The translations under genes and the position numbers were made by a program. A stretch of DNA of 64,000 nucleotides from Diogma glabrata (taxonomy: Eukaryota; Arthropoda; Insecta; Diptera; Cylindrotomidae), in contig OY856186.1 in the NCBI GenBank assembly GCA_963693315.1, positions 284,724,492 through 284,788,491 on the forward strand, in the 5' to 3' direction. Shown here piece after piece: positions 26,780 through 39,130 of the stretch. The notes under the pieces were generated by a model, which was not told the DNA's origin, did not search any database, and saw only the letters and a list, made by a program, of their open reading frames with translations. Every line of letters begins with the position of its first letter. Positions within the stretch are counted from its first letter, which is position 1.

Positions 26780-27015
26780 TTATAGCAATGAGATACCACC
26801 AGCCAAGGTGATATCTTAAGGGTGGTAGAGGATGAACTGCATTCAAAATATTGGCCTATGTCATATTTTATATGTGATAGGATTTATTGTTTAGTTATCC
26901 ATTCCTTAACAAAAAATATAAAATAAAACAAAAACAGACCTTGGTCTTAAAAGGTTTTTATGTGTTGTTGTGATACATATTGTAATTCCTACTACACAAC
27001 ACATTTTATTAGAAA
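26780..27015 (+). mobile_element. SINE-like family A, internally shortened copy with 3' tail
   Basis: CCAGCCAAGGTGATATCTTA and GGATGAACTGCATTCA are joined directly to ATTGGCCTATGTCATATTTT, TGATAGGATTTATTGTTTAG and the LINE-like tail (GTTGTTGTGATACATATTGT, CTACACAACACATTTTA). Confidence 0.65.
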
Positions 27016-27164
27016 AAAAAATTAAAACTGCGCGAAATCTATAACACGGGTTAGCCATTAATTGAGGGATTTGATGGATATTACTCACTATATATCCAGA
27101 ACATTTTGTTTCTAGAGCTGTGGTGAAGTTAGCCTATGCATCAGCGTCGCAATATTTTTTTTGA

Positions 27165-27418
27165 TAAAATGTATTGTGTAGTATGCACTACAATAAGTAT
27201 CACAGCAACAAAACTGTAAAACCAAGGTCACACAACAACATGCGTTCTAAGATTTGATATACGCAAATATTTGTTTTTTTTGTTATTATATTTTTGGAAA
27301 AGCAGGAATAATTAAACAATAAATCTTATCACATACAAAATATGACATAGGCCTATATTTCATGATAGCATAGAGAAAATAAAAATAAAAAAGAGAAAAA
27401 AGGTAAATTTGTTATTGT
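27165..27418 (-). mobile_element. SINE-like family A, 3' half (upstream half at 30235-30385)
   Basis: On the minus strand, AACAAATTTACC, AGGCCTATGTCATATTTTG and GATTTATTGTTTAATTATT precede the tail AACGCATGTTGTTGTGTGAC and ACTACACAATACATTTTA. The copy stops exactly at the TA where the foldback element 27420-29249 sits. Its expected upstream half (ACTAAAATGGGGTTGCC on the plus strand) reappears at 30255. Confidence 0.65.
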
Positions 27419-27419
27419 A

Positions 27420-29249
27420 GTCCAGTAACTTTATACATAGCAGTATGCGTCAAATCCGGTAGTTCTGATTTTTTGCAGACTTGTTTATGATGTTGGTCTA
27501 ATGAATAATCCAAGTTTGTGACCTCGAGCGCCGAACGCAACTTCGTCAAAAATCGAAAAAACCGCGAAAAAATCGTTATTTTTTCAAATTTTGGCGGTTA
27601 TAACCCTAAAGGACTAGTTTTTTCTTTAACCTTTCTTAGGACGTTTTTAAATTAGACTAAATTTGCTACAATATGATAGGAGAACTGTCTCTGTAGACCC
27701 AACAGTTTCCGAGATTGAGCCTTTCAAAGTTTTAGTCCAGTAACTTTATACATCACAGTATGCGTCAAATCCTGTAGTTCTGACTTTTTGCAGACTTGTT
27801 TATAATGTTGGCCTTATGAATAATCCAAGTTTGTGACCTCGACTGTCTCTACAGAGACAGTTCTCCTATCATATTGTAGCAAATTTAGTTTACTTTAAAA
27901 ACGTTCTAAGAAAGGTTAAAGAAAAAACTACCGTCTTCCCCCGAAAACAACGCCTAAGCGTTGTGTTCGAGGGTGAACAATTTTTCGATTTTCTTAAAAA
28001 GTGATATAATTATTCGAATAGAACGCTGTTTCAAATAGAACGCTATCTCGAATAGAACGCCACTTTTCGAAGTAAGCGATTTTTTAAAAAATTTAAATTT
28101 AATTAAAACTTTTGTTGTAAATAAAACATAAGTTAGTAGATCAGGTAATCTGTATATGGTTATATAATTTTGTATGTGTGGCAATGTGCTATTTTATTCT
28201 GTATCCAATTTTAAACTGAAAAATTTATTCAATTTTAATAAAGAGTTTGTGCCGGTGTTATTAGCCATTTTCCAATCGATTGAATTGCTGAAGGAATCGA
28301 TTGTAGCCAATTGGTCTAATATTCAGTAAATCATCAAAAGTAAAGCCAAAACAACAGAAAAAGCACTTATTTGGCATTTAAAAAATACACAACCAAAATC
28401 GAAAATTTAGACACAATCAAATATGTACAGATTTTATTTTTTATTTTTAACGTTTGAAATAAATTTTTATCGTCCCACCCTGGAAAAAATTAATTTATTT
28501 CTAACAGTAAAACTCATATCTTTATTAACTAAATATACGTTTTAGTAGAAAATTTTTTCGATATAAAGTCCCTACGAAAAATTTCAGCCAAATCAAAAAT
28601 GTGTCGGACAGAAAGGTGTCCGGTTTGTAAAAGAATGACCCATAAACATTAATCGTTCATTATACAATTGTTGTCCACTTCCACAACAGTAATGTTGACA
28701 TCTTCTAGATTGCAAAAAGCTACAATCTCCATCCTACATGTTCTACTACTTAGCCTTAGGTTCTACTACTTAGCCACGTACCGAACGGATCGAAACTGAT
28801 TTTGAAGTTTTTGAAATAGTCAAACAGAGATTTCGAGTTTTTCTCTGTCAAAAATCAATTGCTTTCATGTAAAAATCAAAACACGTATGATATTATTTAT
28901 CATACATATAGTGAATGCCTTAAAAAAATAGTTTGTATTCATAATTTAATACATAACGCCTAGGCGTTATATTTGAATAAAACGCAGGGTAGGCGTTCTA
29001 TTTGTCTACAACGCCTAGGCGTTTTTTTCGGGGGAAGACGGTAGTCCTTTAGGGTTAATATCGCCGAAATTTGAAAAAATAACGATTTTTTCGCGGTTTT
29101 TTCGATTTTTGACGAAGTTGCGTTCGGCGCTCGAGGTCACAAACTTGGATTATTCATTAGACCAACATCATAAACAAGTCTGCAAAAAACCAGAACTACC
29201 GGATTTGACGCATACTACCCCATACTTGCAGGCGACAAAGTTACTGGAC
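27420..29249. mobile_element. Foldback element with TA target site, itself carrying an insertion
   Basis: The termini are TA|GTCCAGTAACTTTATACAT and AAAGTTACTGGAC|TA. The left arm 27420-27701 is the complement of 27848-27930 plus 29042-29249 (GTGACCTCGAGCGCC, GCGAAAAAATCGTTATTTTT, ATATGATAGGAGAACTGTCT). The loop (27702-27847) holds a second direct copy of the outer terminus, starting TCCAGTAACTTTATACATCA. The right arm is split by the Tigger-like element 27931-29041. Confidence 0.8.
27931..29041. mobile_element. 1.1-kb TIR element, Tigger/pogo-like, TA duplication
   Basis: The terminal repeats start CCGTCTTCCCCCGAAAA and continue AACGCCTA at both ends. The uninterrupted sequence in the opposite arm (AAACTAGTCCTTT) shows that the host TA was duplicated on insertion. 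Subterminal repeats of the type AATAGAACGC lie at 28016-28063, with AACGCCTAGGCGTT-type palindromes at 28955-29025. A short minus-strand reading near 28655-28740 (EDVNITVVEVDNN) vaguely resembles the acidic C-terminus of a pogo-type transposase. Otherwise it is non-coding and non-autonomous. Confidence 0.75.
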
Positions 29250-29252
29250 TAT

Positions 29253-30235
29253 TGGTTATTATTTTATATTTCTTTATTTACTTGTTTTAAGTTACGCAAA
29301 TTAATATATAAAAATTTTAATTATTTTATTTTTATAATAACAAAAATTTACACAACCTTTTGGTTAACAATATTTATAATAATAAAAATTTACACAACCT
29401 TTTGGTTAACAATAAACTTAATCAACAAAATAAATTTTCAAATAGTGGAGTTAACCAATTATCCTGTGATGATTGTAATGCAATCTATATAGGACAAACT
29501 GGTCGTAGTTTTTCTGAACGTTCATCAGAACATTTTCGAGCCTTAAGATTGGGACATTCTTACTCACCCTTTCCCTTTGCTAATCATTTGATATCGGAAA
29601 ACCATAATAGTACTTTAGTAATAATAGTACATAGTCTAAAATTCTTCAATTTGAAAACAAGACTTTAAGACTAAATATTTTGGAATCGTTTGAAATTAGA
29701 AAAGCTCAATTTTATAATCAAAATATATTGAACGCCTAAACTGATATAATTTATTCTAATTTAACTTGCCCAGATTTGTTTATTTAATTTAAAATTTCCC
29801 ATGAGCAATGTTTTTTAAAAAACAAAAGTTAAGATTTTTATAAATTTTATTTACACAATGGTATTGCCTTCATTAGCTATTTGATACTAATTTATATAAA
29901 GATTTTTTCTAATTTGAATTTTTTATTGTTTAATTCTTAATTGTTGATTGAATTATTTTGTGTTTAATTTTTTCGCATTTGAGTAGCTTCAAAAACTGTT
30001 TTGTTTTATATTTTTGTTAATAATTTTTTCTTTAGCACATATTTTTTCAAGCTCTTGATAATGGTATGACAATCGAAATTAATCGAGCCAAAATAAAAAT
30101 AAAAGAATTAAAATTTGTATTTATTAATTTGCGTAACTTAAAAGAAGTAAATAAAAAATTTAAAATAATTACCAATATTAAAATGTTTCGCCAAGTGCCT
30201 ACAGCTTCTTCAATTATTTATATAGCAAATTTCTT
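29253..30235 (+). pseudogene. Penelope-like element fragment: GIY-YIG endonuclease end
   Basis: In the frame of 29360-29668, CDDCNAIYIGQTGRSFSERS with EHFRALRLG and FANHLISENHN shows the GIY-YIG nuclease signature (the Tyr and IYIGQTGR core, the Arg, and H of EH). This is the C-terminal domain of Penelope-like retroelements. Downstream, in another frame, ILESFEIRKAQFYNQNILNA matches the style of their last residues. The RT domain is absent. Inverted repeats of about 48 bases bound the fragment (29270-29318 and 30110-30162, core AGTTACGCAAATTAATA). A 45-base segment with ACACAACCTTTTGGTTAACA is tandemly duplicated at about 29343-29412. Confidence 0.75.
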
Positions 30236-30385
30236 TTAAAAATTTTCAAGAACAAAACTAAAATGGGGTTGCCAACAATCCAGCTGATGGCATATTGCTT
30301 GAAAGTGTGACACAGTCTTCCTCAATAGTTAAAGCCCACTTAAAGCTTTATATGAAGTCTCGATTCTTGATATAGAATTAACACT
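30235..30385 (-). mobile_element. SINE-like family A, upstream half of the copy ending at 27165
   Basis: The plus strand reads ACTAAAATGGGGTTGCCAAC, AATCCAGCTGATGGCATAT, GACACAGTCTTCCTCAATAG and TTAAAGCCCA. These are the complement of the middle of family A (compare 36115-36170 and 14280-14350). Confidence 0.6.
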
Positions 30386-31524
30386 AGAACTAAGAAAAGC
30401 GAAATATTGAATGACTGTAAAAAGTATTTTATTTTGAGAAAACCAGTTTTAAATATATGAACAAGAGACAATATTGGAAGATAAATTAAAAACATATTGG
30501 CTGGCCAAATGTTAGATTAAAAAAATGTTTTCAACTTAACGTTGTTTTCGACAGTTCTCACAAATCAAACACCTTAGCAATCAGTCGATAACTAGAATCA
30601 ACTTCAATTATCAACTTTCCGTAACAGTTAATTATAAAAAAATTGATATCGAAATAATTCTATATGCTTAAAAACATTTCATACATGCATTTTTATATAT
30701 TGAATGATGATGGTCAATAGACCTTAGTATATTTCTTCCTTTTGATGCCCTTTTATAAAGTTAAAAAAATCTACTTTGTTATTTTGTTACAAAATGAAAA
30801 AAAAACCTTTCTACAAATTTTTGTTGTTGTTTTCACTTAATAAATTTTGGTTTTGTTTTTTATTGTTGTTCGAGTATACATTTATTCTTTTCATTGCAGT
30901 TTGGCGTGGCGGTAAACACCTTTTTCATGGAATTTAGAATAAAGTGGCGCCAATGCATACATTCAAAATCTATATATGAAAATATAACAAAAAAGTACAT
31001 ATATGTTTATTTAAGAACAAAACAATGCAAGGAAAATGAAAAAGAACAAAATTACACATTTGGTAAAACAATTCAAGATTTTGATACAATTTCGATTGAT
31101 AACCGAATAAAATAATCACAGTTATAACACTTCTAATTAACTAATCAGTTTATATCACATTTCTTAAAACAGTGAAATTTTTCTTTTTATTTCTCATTTA
31201 TTACGAGGAGCAACCACTTCGTTCTACCTTCACTCATGTGTGACCATTTTTATTCTTCTCGTGTGAAATTCTTCATTTTTCTGTTTGTTATAATTTAAAA
31301 TAAGAAAAACAAAAACAATTTTCAAGGGTAATAGAACTTAATTAGTGACTTGGTTTTAATTATTTTTATATTTTTAAATTAAGGAAGAGAAAGTTATCAT
31401 TGCCGATTTTAAAGGTGTGGTAACAGAAGGTCTGTTGTATTGAGTATTCGTACTAATATCGTATGACAGGGTTTTAACACTAAAAAAGAATTTTGTGCAG
31501 TTGTTCCCCCGTTATCGGCCTATC
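30386..31524. other. Stretch with no recognised gene
   Basis: An open frame of 73 codons at 30894-31115 has no motif I recognise and no supporting context. The remainder is AT-rich. Confidence 0.4.
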
Positions 31525-31727
31525 CAAAACCCCCGATATATTCATATACAAAAAAATGGATTAGTGTTTCTGATAAAATTTTTTTATATGGAGTTTTATA
31601 TTTCCAGATGGCGTTAAATATTTTTAAAATTTTTTTTATATTGAGTTTTAATTTTAAAATGGCACTACCAGTTCACGATTTTTTCTGTGCTAAAAAAACA
31701 AGCAGGCTTACAATATCGGAGGTTTTG
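31525..31727. mobile_element. TIR miniature element, copy 2 (about 203 bp)
   Basis: It shares with 5725-5994 the terminus CAAAACCCCCGATAT, the internal TTATATGGAGTTTTATATTT and CCAGATGGCGTTA, and an inverted right end (ATATCGGAGGTTTTG). The flanks GCCTATC and CTCTATC agree in 5 of 7 bases, a weak target duplication. It is shorter than copy 1 through internal deletion. Confidence 0.65.
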
Positions 31728-31794
31728 CTCTATCGCCAAACATTACAAAGCTTGTTTTTACACAAATAAACGCGACAGACCGGACTTTTCACCA

Positions 31795-32943
31795 TGAATT
31801 GATGATTTTTCTATAAACAACTCTCTATCGGCTCACATGCTCGGTCTAGAAATAGATTCTAAACTTTCTTGGGAAGACCATGGGTCCTATTTCCGAACAC
31901 ATAAATGTCATCGCAATATTGTAAATTCACACAATATTGTGAATTTCGTATTATGTAACACCAATTTGGTGAAAATTCAACACAATATTGTGAATCGGAC
32001 AAGAACAATATTCACAATTTTGCTTTATGTTTTTTGTGTTGACTTTTTTATACAAATTTCATCGATTGGCGTAAAAATTAATTTATAACGCAAAATCAAA
32101 TCTTTAATAATATTAAATAATCATATTTTTATATAAATATCACTAAAATATGTTTATTTATTAAATATGTATATTTTTATTTTATTTTGCATAGATTAGA
32201 TTAAAAAAGTTAGTTGTCAAAAGTACGAATCTAGTACCAAAAATCTGTTATAATTTTGTAAAACTTTGCTATAATTTGTTTGACACAAATATGAGTTACA
32301 GAATACCATTTTTAAACAAAGTTGTTAAGCATTTTGGTGAAATTGACAATATTGTCGATTGACAAATATGTGTTCGGGAATAGGGTTAGTATTTACTCAA
32401 CAGTCAAAAATACAGCTAAATGTTTAGGTTATCTGAGAAGAAGCAAATTCTACTTTACTTCTTCTGAATTGCTGCTTTTATAAAACCCCACATGGAATAT
32501 AATTCCCATGTATGGGCGGGGCAGCAAAAACACATTTAGTCGCATTAGAGGGAATTCAACACCGGGCATGCATGTTAATTGACAATGCTAATTTAACAAA
32601 CTCTTTAGACATCCTCGATTATAGACGCAATATCGGAGTCCTCTGTGTATTTTATAAATACTATTATGGTAAGTGTTCAACTGAGATAAAAACGGTAGTG
32701 CCTCCACGACGCCAGTTCTCACACACTACTCGTCTAGCAATAAACTCCCATGAGCAGTCGTTTGATCCATTATTTGGCCGAACTGAGCAATATGTCTAGT
32801 CTTTTTCCCACGAACGACCTCTTTATGTAATTTTCTAAAATCCATCGTTTTCCGCCTACTTAGTTACAACCTTCAAAAATTTAAGCTTAACATAAAGAAA
32901 CTAACTCTTACATTAAAAGTCTTATTACTCCCGTTATAGTCTA
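31795..32943 (+). pseudogene. Jockey/CR1-type LINE, C-terminal part of the reverse transcriptase, interrupted
   Basis: 31837-31885 encodes MLGLEIDSKLSWEDH, the thumb motif seen in these LINEs. After an insertion (31886-32384), reading resumes with GYLRRSKFYFTSSELL. The frame 32512-32799 then gives QHRACMLIDNANLTNSLDIL and YRRNIGVLCVFYKYYYGKCS, the typical C-terminal RR-(V/L)-x-YKYYxGxCS block. One extra G relative to the copy at 37785-38102 shifts the last residues. The 3' UTR is itself split at 32944 by a hairpin and may continue to about 34640. Confidence 0.75.
31886..32384. mobile_element. 499-bp TIR element inserted in a LINE
   Basis: The ends CCTATTTCCGAACACATA and, at the right, TATGTGTTCGGGAATAGG are inverted repeats (one mismatch). 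They lie exactly where the LINE reading frame stops and resumes. The interior is rich in CAATATTG motifs, including a palindrome at 31919-31950. Target duplication is unclear. Confidence 0.7.
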
Positions 32944-33658
32944 AGATCCGGCTGCAGGATTAGTGCGCTCATCGATTTTTTGATAAAACCAAATTTTTAT
33001 GTATATTTATAATTAGGAGAATATATATCTACCAGGTTGCCTATCCAAATTTGGCCGCCAGTATTTTTAATTAAATTATTTTTAATTGATTTTTGGGAAA
33101 AAATTTCGTTCACTTGTTTTTTAAATAAAATGTCGTCTACATTACGGCAATTTATGTAAAGATTCTAAAAATTCACGGTTGCCATTGCGCACCTGGCCGC
33201 ACCTCTTCGCAGCCAGGTGAAAACCGGTATGATTTCGATACATTTATACGTTCATAACGTACATTGATTAATTTTATATCAAATTGAAGCTAATTTTTTT
33301 CTATTTATTATCATATATGGTTGCCTAATTAAATCCGGCCGCAAATAAGGGTTGCTGGCTGTTAAAGATGATAAATATTTAAGGTAGAGTGAAAGAGAGT
33401 TAGCGCGTAACATCATTTGTCAGACGAGGATAGCGATTGCCAGCTCTACGACGCTCTTAAGCCAATGCGAATGCGTCGAATGTTAGTGTTCTCAACCACC
33501 GGGGAGTAATAGAGACGACTTAATAAATACTCCAAAAAAAGTCTTCCTTTTCAAAATGACAAATTTAAAAATTACAACAAAAGATGGTACAATCTTAGTT
33601 TATCCCCCCAAATAAATTTGCGTTTTTTTTCAGATAAATAGAAATATTAGGTTCTCTG
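32099..33658 (+). repeat. 1.56-kb segment duplicated almost identically at 37372-38930
   Basis: The two segments agree base for base except for a one-base indel in TTTGGCCG/TTTGCCG and a single substitution in CAGGTGAAAACC/CAGGTGTAAACC, as far as I can see. Copy 2 begins directly after a (TA)n tract and ends at the assembly gap. See the finding on possible false duplication. Confidence 0.9.
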
Positions 33659-34467
33659 CATCCTAATAATGAAAAAAAAATTTGCAGAAATGAGGGGGTC
33701 AAAAGTTATAAAGGATCAAACTTTCAATTTTACCTTGGTCCCCCCTTTGGTTTTTTGTTAATTTTTTATTTGCTTCTGCCACCTTGCACAACTTCGATCA
33801 AAAATAACACCGCCCCCACCCGTACGCCCCCCCCCCCCGGGTCGCCTCCGCGTCCCCTGCGCCGCAGGGGGGGAGGGGGACCAAGGTAAAATTGAAAATT
33901 TGATCTTTATAACTTTTGATCCCCTCATTTCCGCAATTTTTTTTTTTCATAATTAGGATGCAGAGGACCTAATCTTTCTATTTATCTGAAAAAAAAACGC
34001 AAATTTATTTGAGGGGATAAACTAGGAATGTTCCCAAAAAATTAATATTGATTTAACTCTTAAATAACCTTAAATATTTATCATCTATAACAGCCAGCAA
34101 CCCTTATTTGCGGCCGGATTAAATTAGGCAACCATATAATTAATCAATGTACGTTATGAACGTATTAATGTATCGAAATCATACCTGTTTACGCCTGGCT
34201 GTGTAGAGGTGCGGCCAGGTGCGCAACGGCAACCGTGATTTATTAGAATCGTTATATAATTTGCCGTGATGTAGACGACATTTTATTTAAAAAACAAGTG
34301 AACGAAATTTTTTCCCAAAAATCAATTAAAAATAATTTAATTAAAAATACTGGCGGCCAAATTTGAATAGGCAACCTGGTAGATATATATTCTCCTAATT
34401 ATAAATATACATAAAAATTTGGTTTGATCAAAAAATCGATGAACGCACTAATCCTGCAGCCGGATCT
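32944..34467. mobile_element. 1.5-kb hairpin element with GC-rich loop
   Basis: The ends AGATCCGGCTGCAGGATTAG and its complement bound two long complementary arms (GGTTGCCTATC, GGCGGCCAAATTTG-type, TGCGGCCAGGTGCGC-type blocks). The centre lies near 33760-33885 and contains long C runs and CCCGGG within otherwise AT-rich DNA. The left arm has about 210 extra bases (33380-33590), absent from the right. No coding. It sits within a LINE 3' region. Confidence 0.85.
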
Positions 34468-34690
34468 CGTACTATTACGCATTGCCTTCCCTATCCTATA
34501 CTATCCCCTTGCAATTCTTGCTCCTTCACTTTCACTTCCTTTCCCCAAAATGTTGTACCTGAATTAAGTATTAAATTTTTTACTGTCCATTATGGATACA
34601 TGTTATCTAAACAAAAACAATATTAACAAAAAAAAAATTTGCGACGATAATTTTGGAAATTTTGCGATGATAATAATCTTCTCACACTAA
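34468..34690 (+). other. Probable continuation of the interrupted LINE 3' region
   Basis: A pyrimidine-rich, non-coding stretch (CCTTCCCTATCCTATACTAT) follows the hairpin. It resembles jockey-type 3' UTRs in texture only, so the assignment is weak. Confidence 0.35.
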
Positions 34691-36111
34691 TTGGAACCTT
34701 TTCCATAAGTTTTATCATAATCACTTCATTATTGTAGGCTGTAGTGTGCATAAACACACTGAAAAAATAACAAAAAAAAATTTATACCGGGAGTGAAAAA
34801 CCGGAAGTTGGGATGCAGAACTGTTGTAAACCATACTAAATGCTCATGTATCAAGTTTCATCCAATTCGATTATCAGGTACAAATGTTATTGAGCTTTCA
34901 AAAAACAGGTGTGTGGGACACCTTCCCTCCACTTTGTTCATTATCGCTCAAAAACTAATCAGTTCCTTGCCATACATATTTGCATCTTTTTCCCAAGTGT
35001 CATCAAAATTTATTCACGAACAAATGTTGTGTGGTCCCAACAAACATTGAAAAAATTGTGACACAGTAAACAGGTGTTTGGGAGGCCCCAACCACTTATC
35101 CCAATATTGTGCAAAAACTAATCAGTTCTTTGTTATTTAAGTCTTAATCTTTTTTTAAAGTGTCATTAAAATAAATTAATGAATAAAGTCTGTATGCTCC
35201 CAACAAACTTAAAAAGTCAGCATTTGTATGGTAGACCCCCCGCCACTTTGATCAATGTGTCCCAAAAGATGATAACTATCTTCTCACACTAGTTAGAACC
35301 TTTTTCATAAGTTTCATCAAAATCATTTCATTATTGTAGGCAGTAGTGTGCATAAAGACACTGAAAAAACTTCAAAAAAGTACAAAAAACATTTTTTACC
35401 GGAAGTGAAAAACCGAAAGTTGGGATGCAGAACTGTTGTGAACCGTACTAAATGCTTATGTACCAAGTTTCATCCGATTCGATTATCACGTACATATGTT
35501 ATTAAGCTTTCAAAAAAACAGGTGCTCGTGGGACCCCTACCACTTTGTTCATTATCGCTCAAAAATCAATCTGTTCCTTGCGCTACTATTTGCATCTTTT
35601 TCCAAAGTGTCATCGAAATTCATTCACGAACGAATGTTGTATGCTCCCAACAAACATAAAAAACATGAAAGAAAAAACCACCTATTGTATGGTGGACCCC
35701 CCAACGCTTTATCCAATGTACTTCAAAAGCTGATAATATCCTTCTCATGTTACTTGAAAGCTTTTACCAACGTTTCATAAAAATCGATCGGTAATTGTAG
35801 GCTACAGTATGGATAAACACCTGAAAAAAAAACTTTTTAACCGGAAGTGTCAAACCGGAAGTTGGTATGCAGAAATGTTTTAAAACAGTACTAAAACCTT
35901 ACATACCAAGTTTGCATAAGATGATAAGTCGGGATTAGAAGTTATTGAAGATTTAAACTTAGAATATGTTCGGGAGACCCCCGCCATTTTGTCCAAATTT
36001 GAAATGAATCCAGACCTTCCATTTTCAAGTGAACCTGGACTATTTGCCAAAGTTTTATCAAGATCCTATGCAGAAAGATTGAGGAAATAAAAATAAAAGT
36101 TGAAAGAACAA
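34691..36111 (+). repeat. Repeat family B, three tandem diverged units
   Basis: The units are anchored at about 34780, 35396 and 35838 by ACCGG(G/A)AGTG, AAACCG(G/A)AAGTTGG and ATGCAGAA(C/A)TGTT. They also share CAAGTTTCATCC, GATTCGATTATCA and TTTGTTCATTATCGCTC. Spacings are about 616 and 445 bases. Several open frames of 60-100 codons run through different units but are not conserved between them, so I do not call genes. Confidence 0.75.
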
Positions 36112-36410
36112 ATTTTTTCATGTGACACAATGTCTTCCTCCATGATTAAAGCCCACATATCGAGTTATATGGAGGCTCATTTCTTCTAGCAAATAAGTGA
36201 GTCATCATCATCAGGGTTATCAGGGAATAAGCCATAACTAAGATTAAGGGTGATACCGTTGAAAAGTGTTCATCCGCCAAAACCCGTACGATATCTCCTT
36301 AGCTAGTGATATTTCACTGCTATTGCCAGTGTTATATGATATCTTAAGTTAACTCGTATATCAATAGCAGGAACTGGAGTACGTTGTCACGCCCGTAGAT
36401 AAAAAAAATA
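36112..36410 (-). mobile_element. SINE-like family A, 5' half
   Basis: The minus strand begins TCTACGGGCGTGACAACG, then CTGCTATTGATATACGAGTT, CACTAGCTAAGGAGATATC and AATCTTAGTTATGGC. The 3' tail is absent. Confidence 0.65.
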
Positions 36411-36680
36411 AGAATCATCTCTCAAAATGATATTTGGAGGGGTTAGTATTATTCTTTTTATTCCATAGCAGAAGAAGAAAATTAGTACTTTTTCGTCATC
36501 CTTATTCCTTATTATTTATGAGTTACGAAGATTTACAAGTTTTTTTTTAAAATATCATCAGAAATATACGTTATAGGCAACAAAAGTAGAGGACCTTTTT
36601 TGTAGAGAATTAAATTTCCTACAAAAAAGTCTATATGATTTTTTTAAATCTACATATTTCAGAGATACAACTTCCATTTG
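36411..36680. other. Stretch with no recognised feature
   Basis: No coding or repeat signal that I can support. Confidence 0.4.
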
Positions 36681-36852
36681 ACATCTTCCATAAATCGAAC
36701 TTCTATTATTCGAATTTCTCTATAAATCGTATTTATATTTCCAATCCAAATTTTGAATTTCTTTATAAATCGTTTCTATATTTCGAAATTTCCCTAAATC
36801 GAACGAAAATTGATGGCATGTAGTGGTTCGAATTATGGAAGTTTCACTGTAT
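36681..36852 (-). mobile_element. Partial Tigger/pogo-like TIR fragment
   Basis: The complement of the right edge reads CAGTGAAACTTCCATAATTC and then GAACC, the style of Tigger-type termini. Inward there are three TATAAATCG-type repeats (36686-36795). A matching left terminus was not found. Confidence 0.45.
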
Positions 36853-36973
36853 TTAAAAAAAATCTTCGATTTTATCAAAAAATCAGCTTCGATGACTTTG
36901 CGCCACGTGTTCTTTTTATTTAAAAAAACATATTACTTTTGATTTTTCTAGAAAGACATAAAACCAGTGTTAC

Positions 36974-38930
<1,957 letters not shown>

Positions 38931-39130
38931 NNNNNNNNNNNNNNNNNNNNNNNNNNNNNNNNNNNNNNNNNNNNNNNNNNNNNNNNNNNNNNNNNNNNNN
39001 NNNNNNNNNNNNNNNNNNNNNNNNNNNNNNNNNNNNNNNNNNNNNNNNNNNNNNNNNNNNNNNNNNNNNNNNNNNNNNNNNNNNNNNNNNNNNNNNNNNN
39101 NNNNNNNNNNNNNNNNNNNNNNNNNNNNNN
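38931..39130. other. Assembly gap (200 N)
   Basis: Unknown bases. Open frames translated through it are meaningless. Confidence 1.

Noticed and set aside
35348..35780. Overlapping frames of 62-103 codons in family B
   Set aside because: Sister units do not maintain them, so they are chance frames.
34691..36111. CRISPR-like array
   Set aside because: Repeats are hundreds of bases long and diverged, spacing is irregular, and the DNA is eukaryotic.
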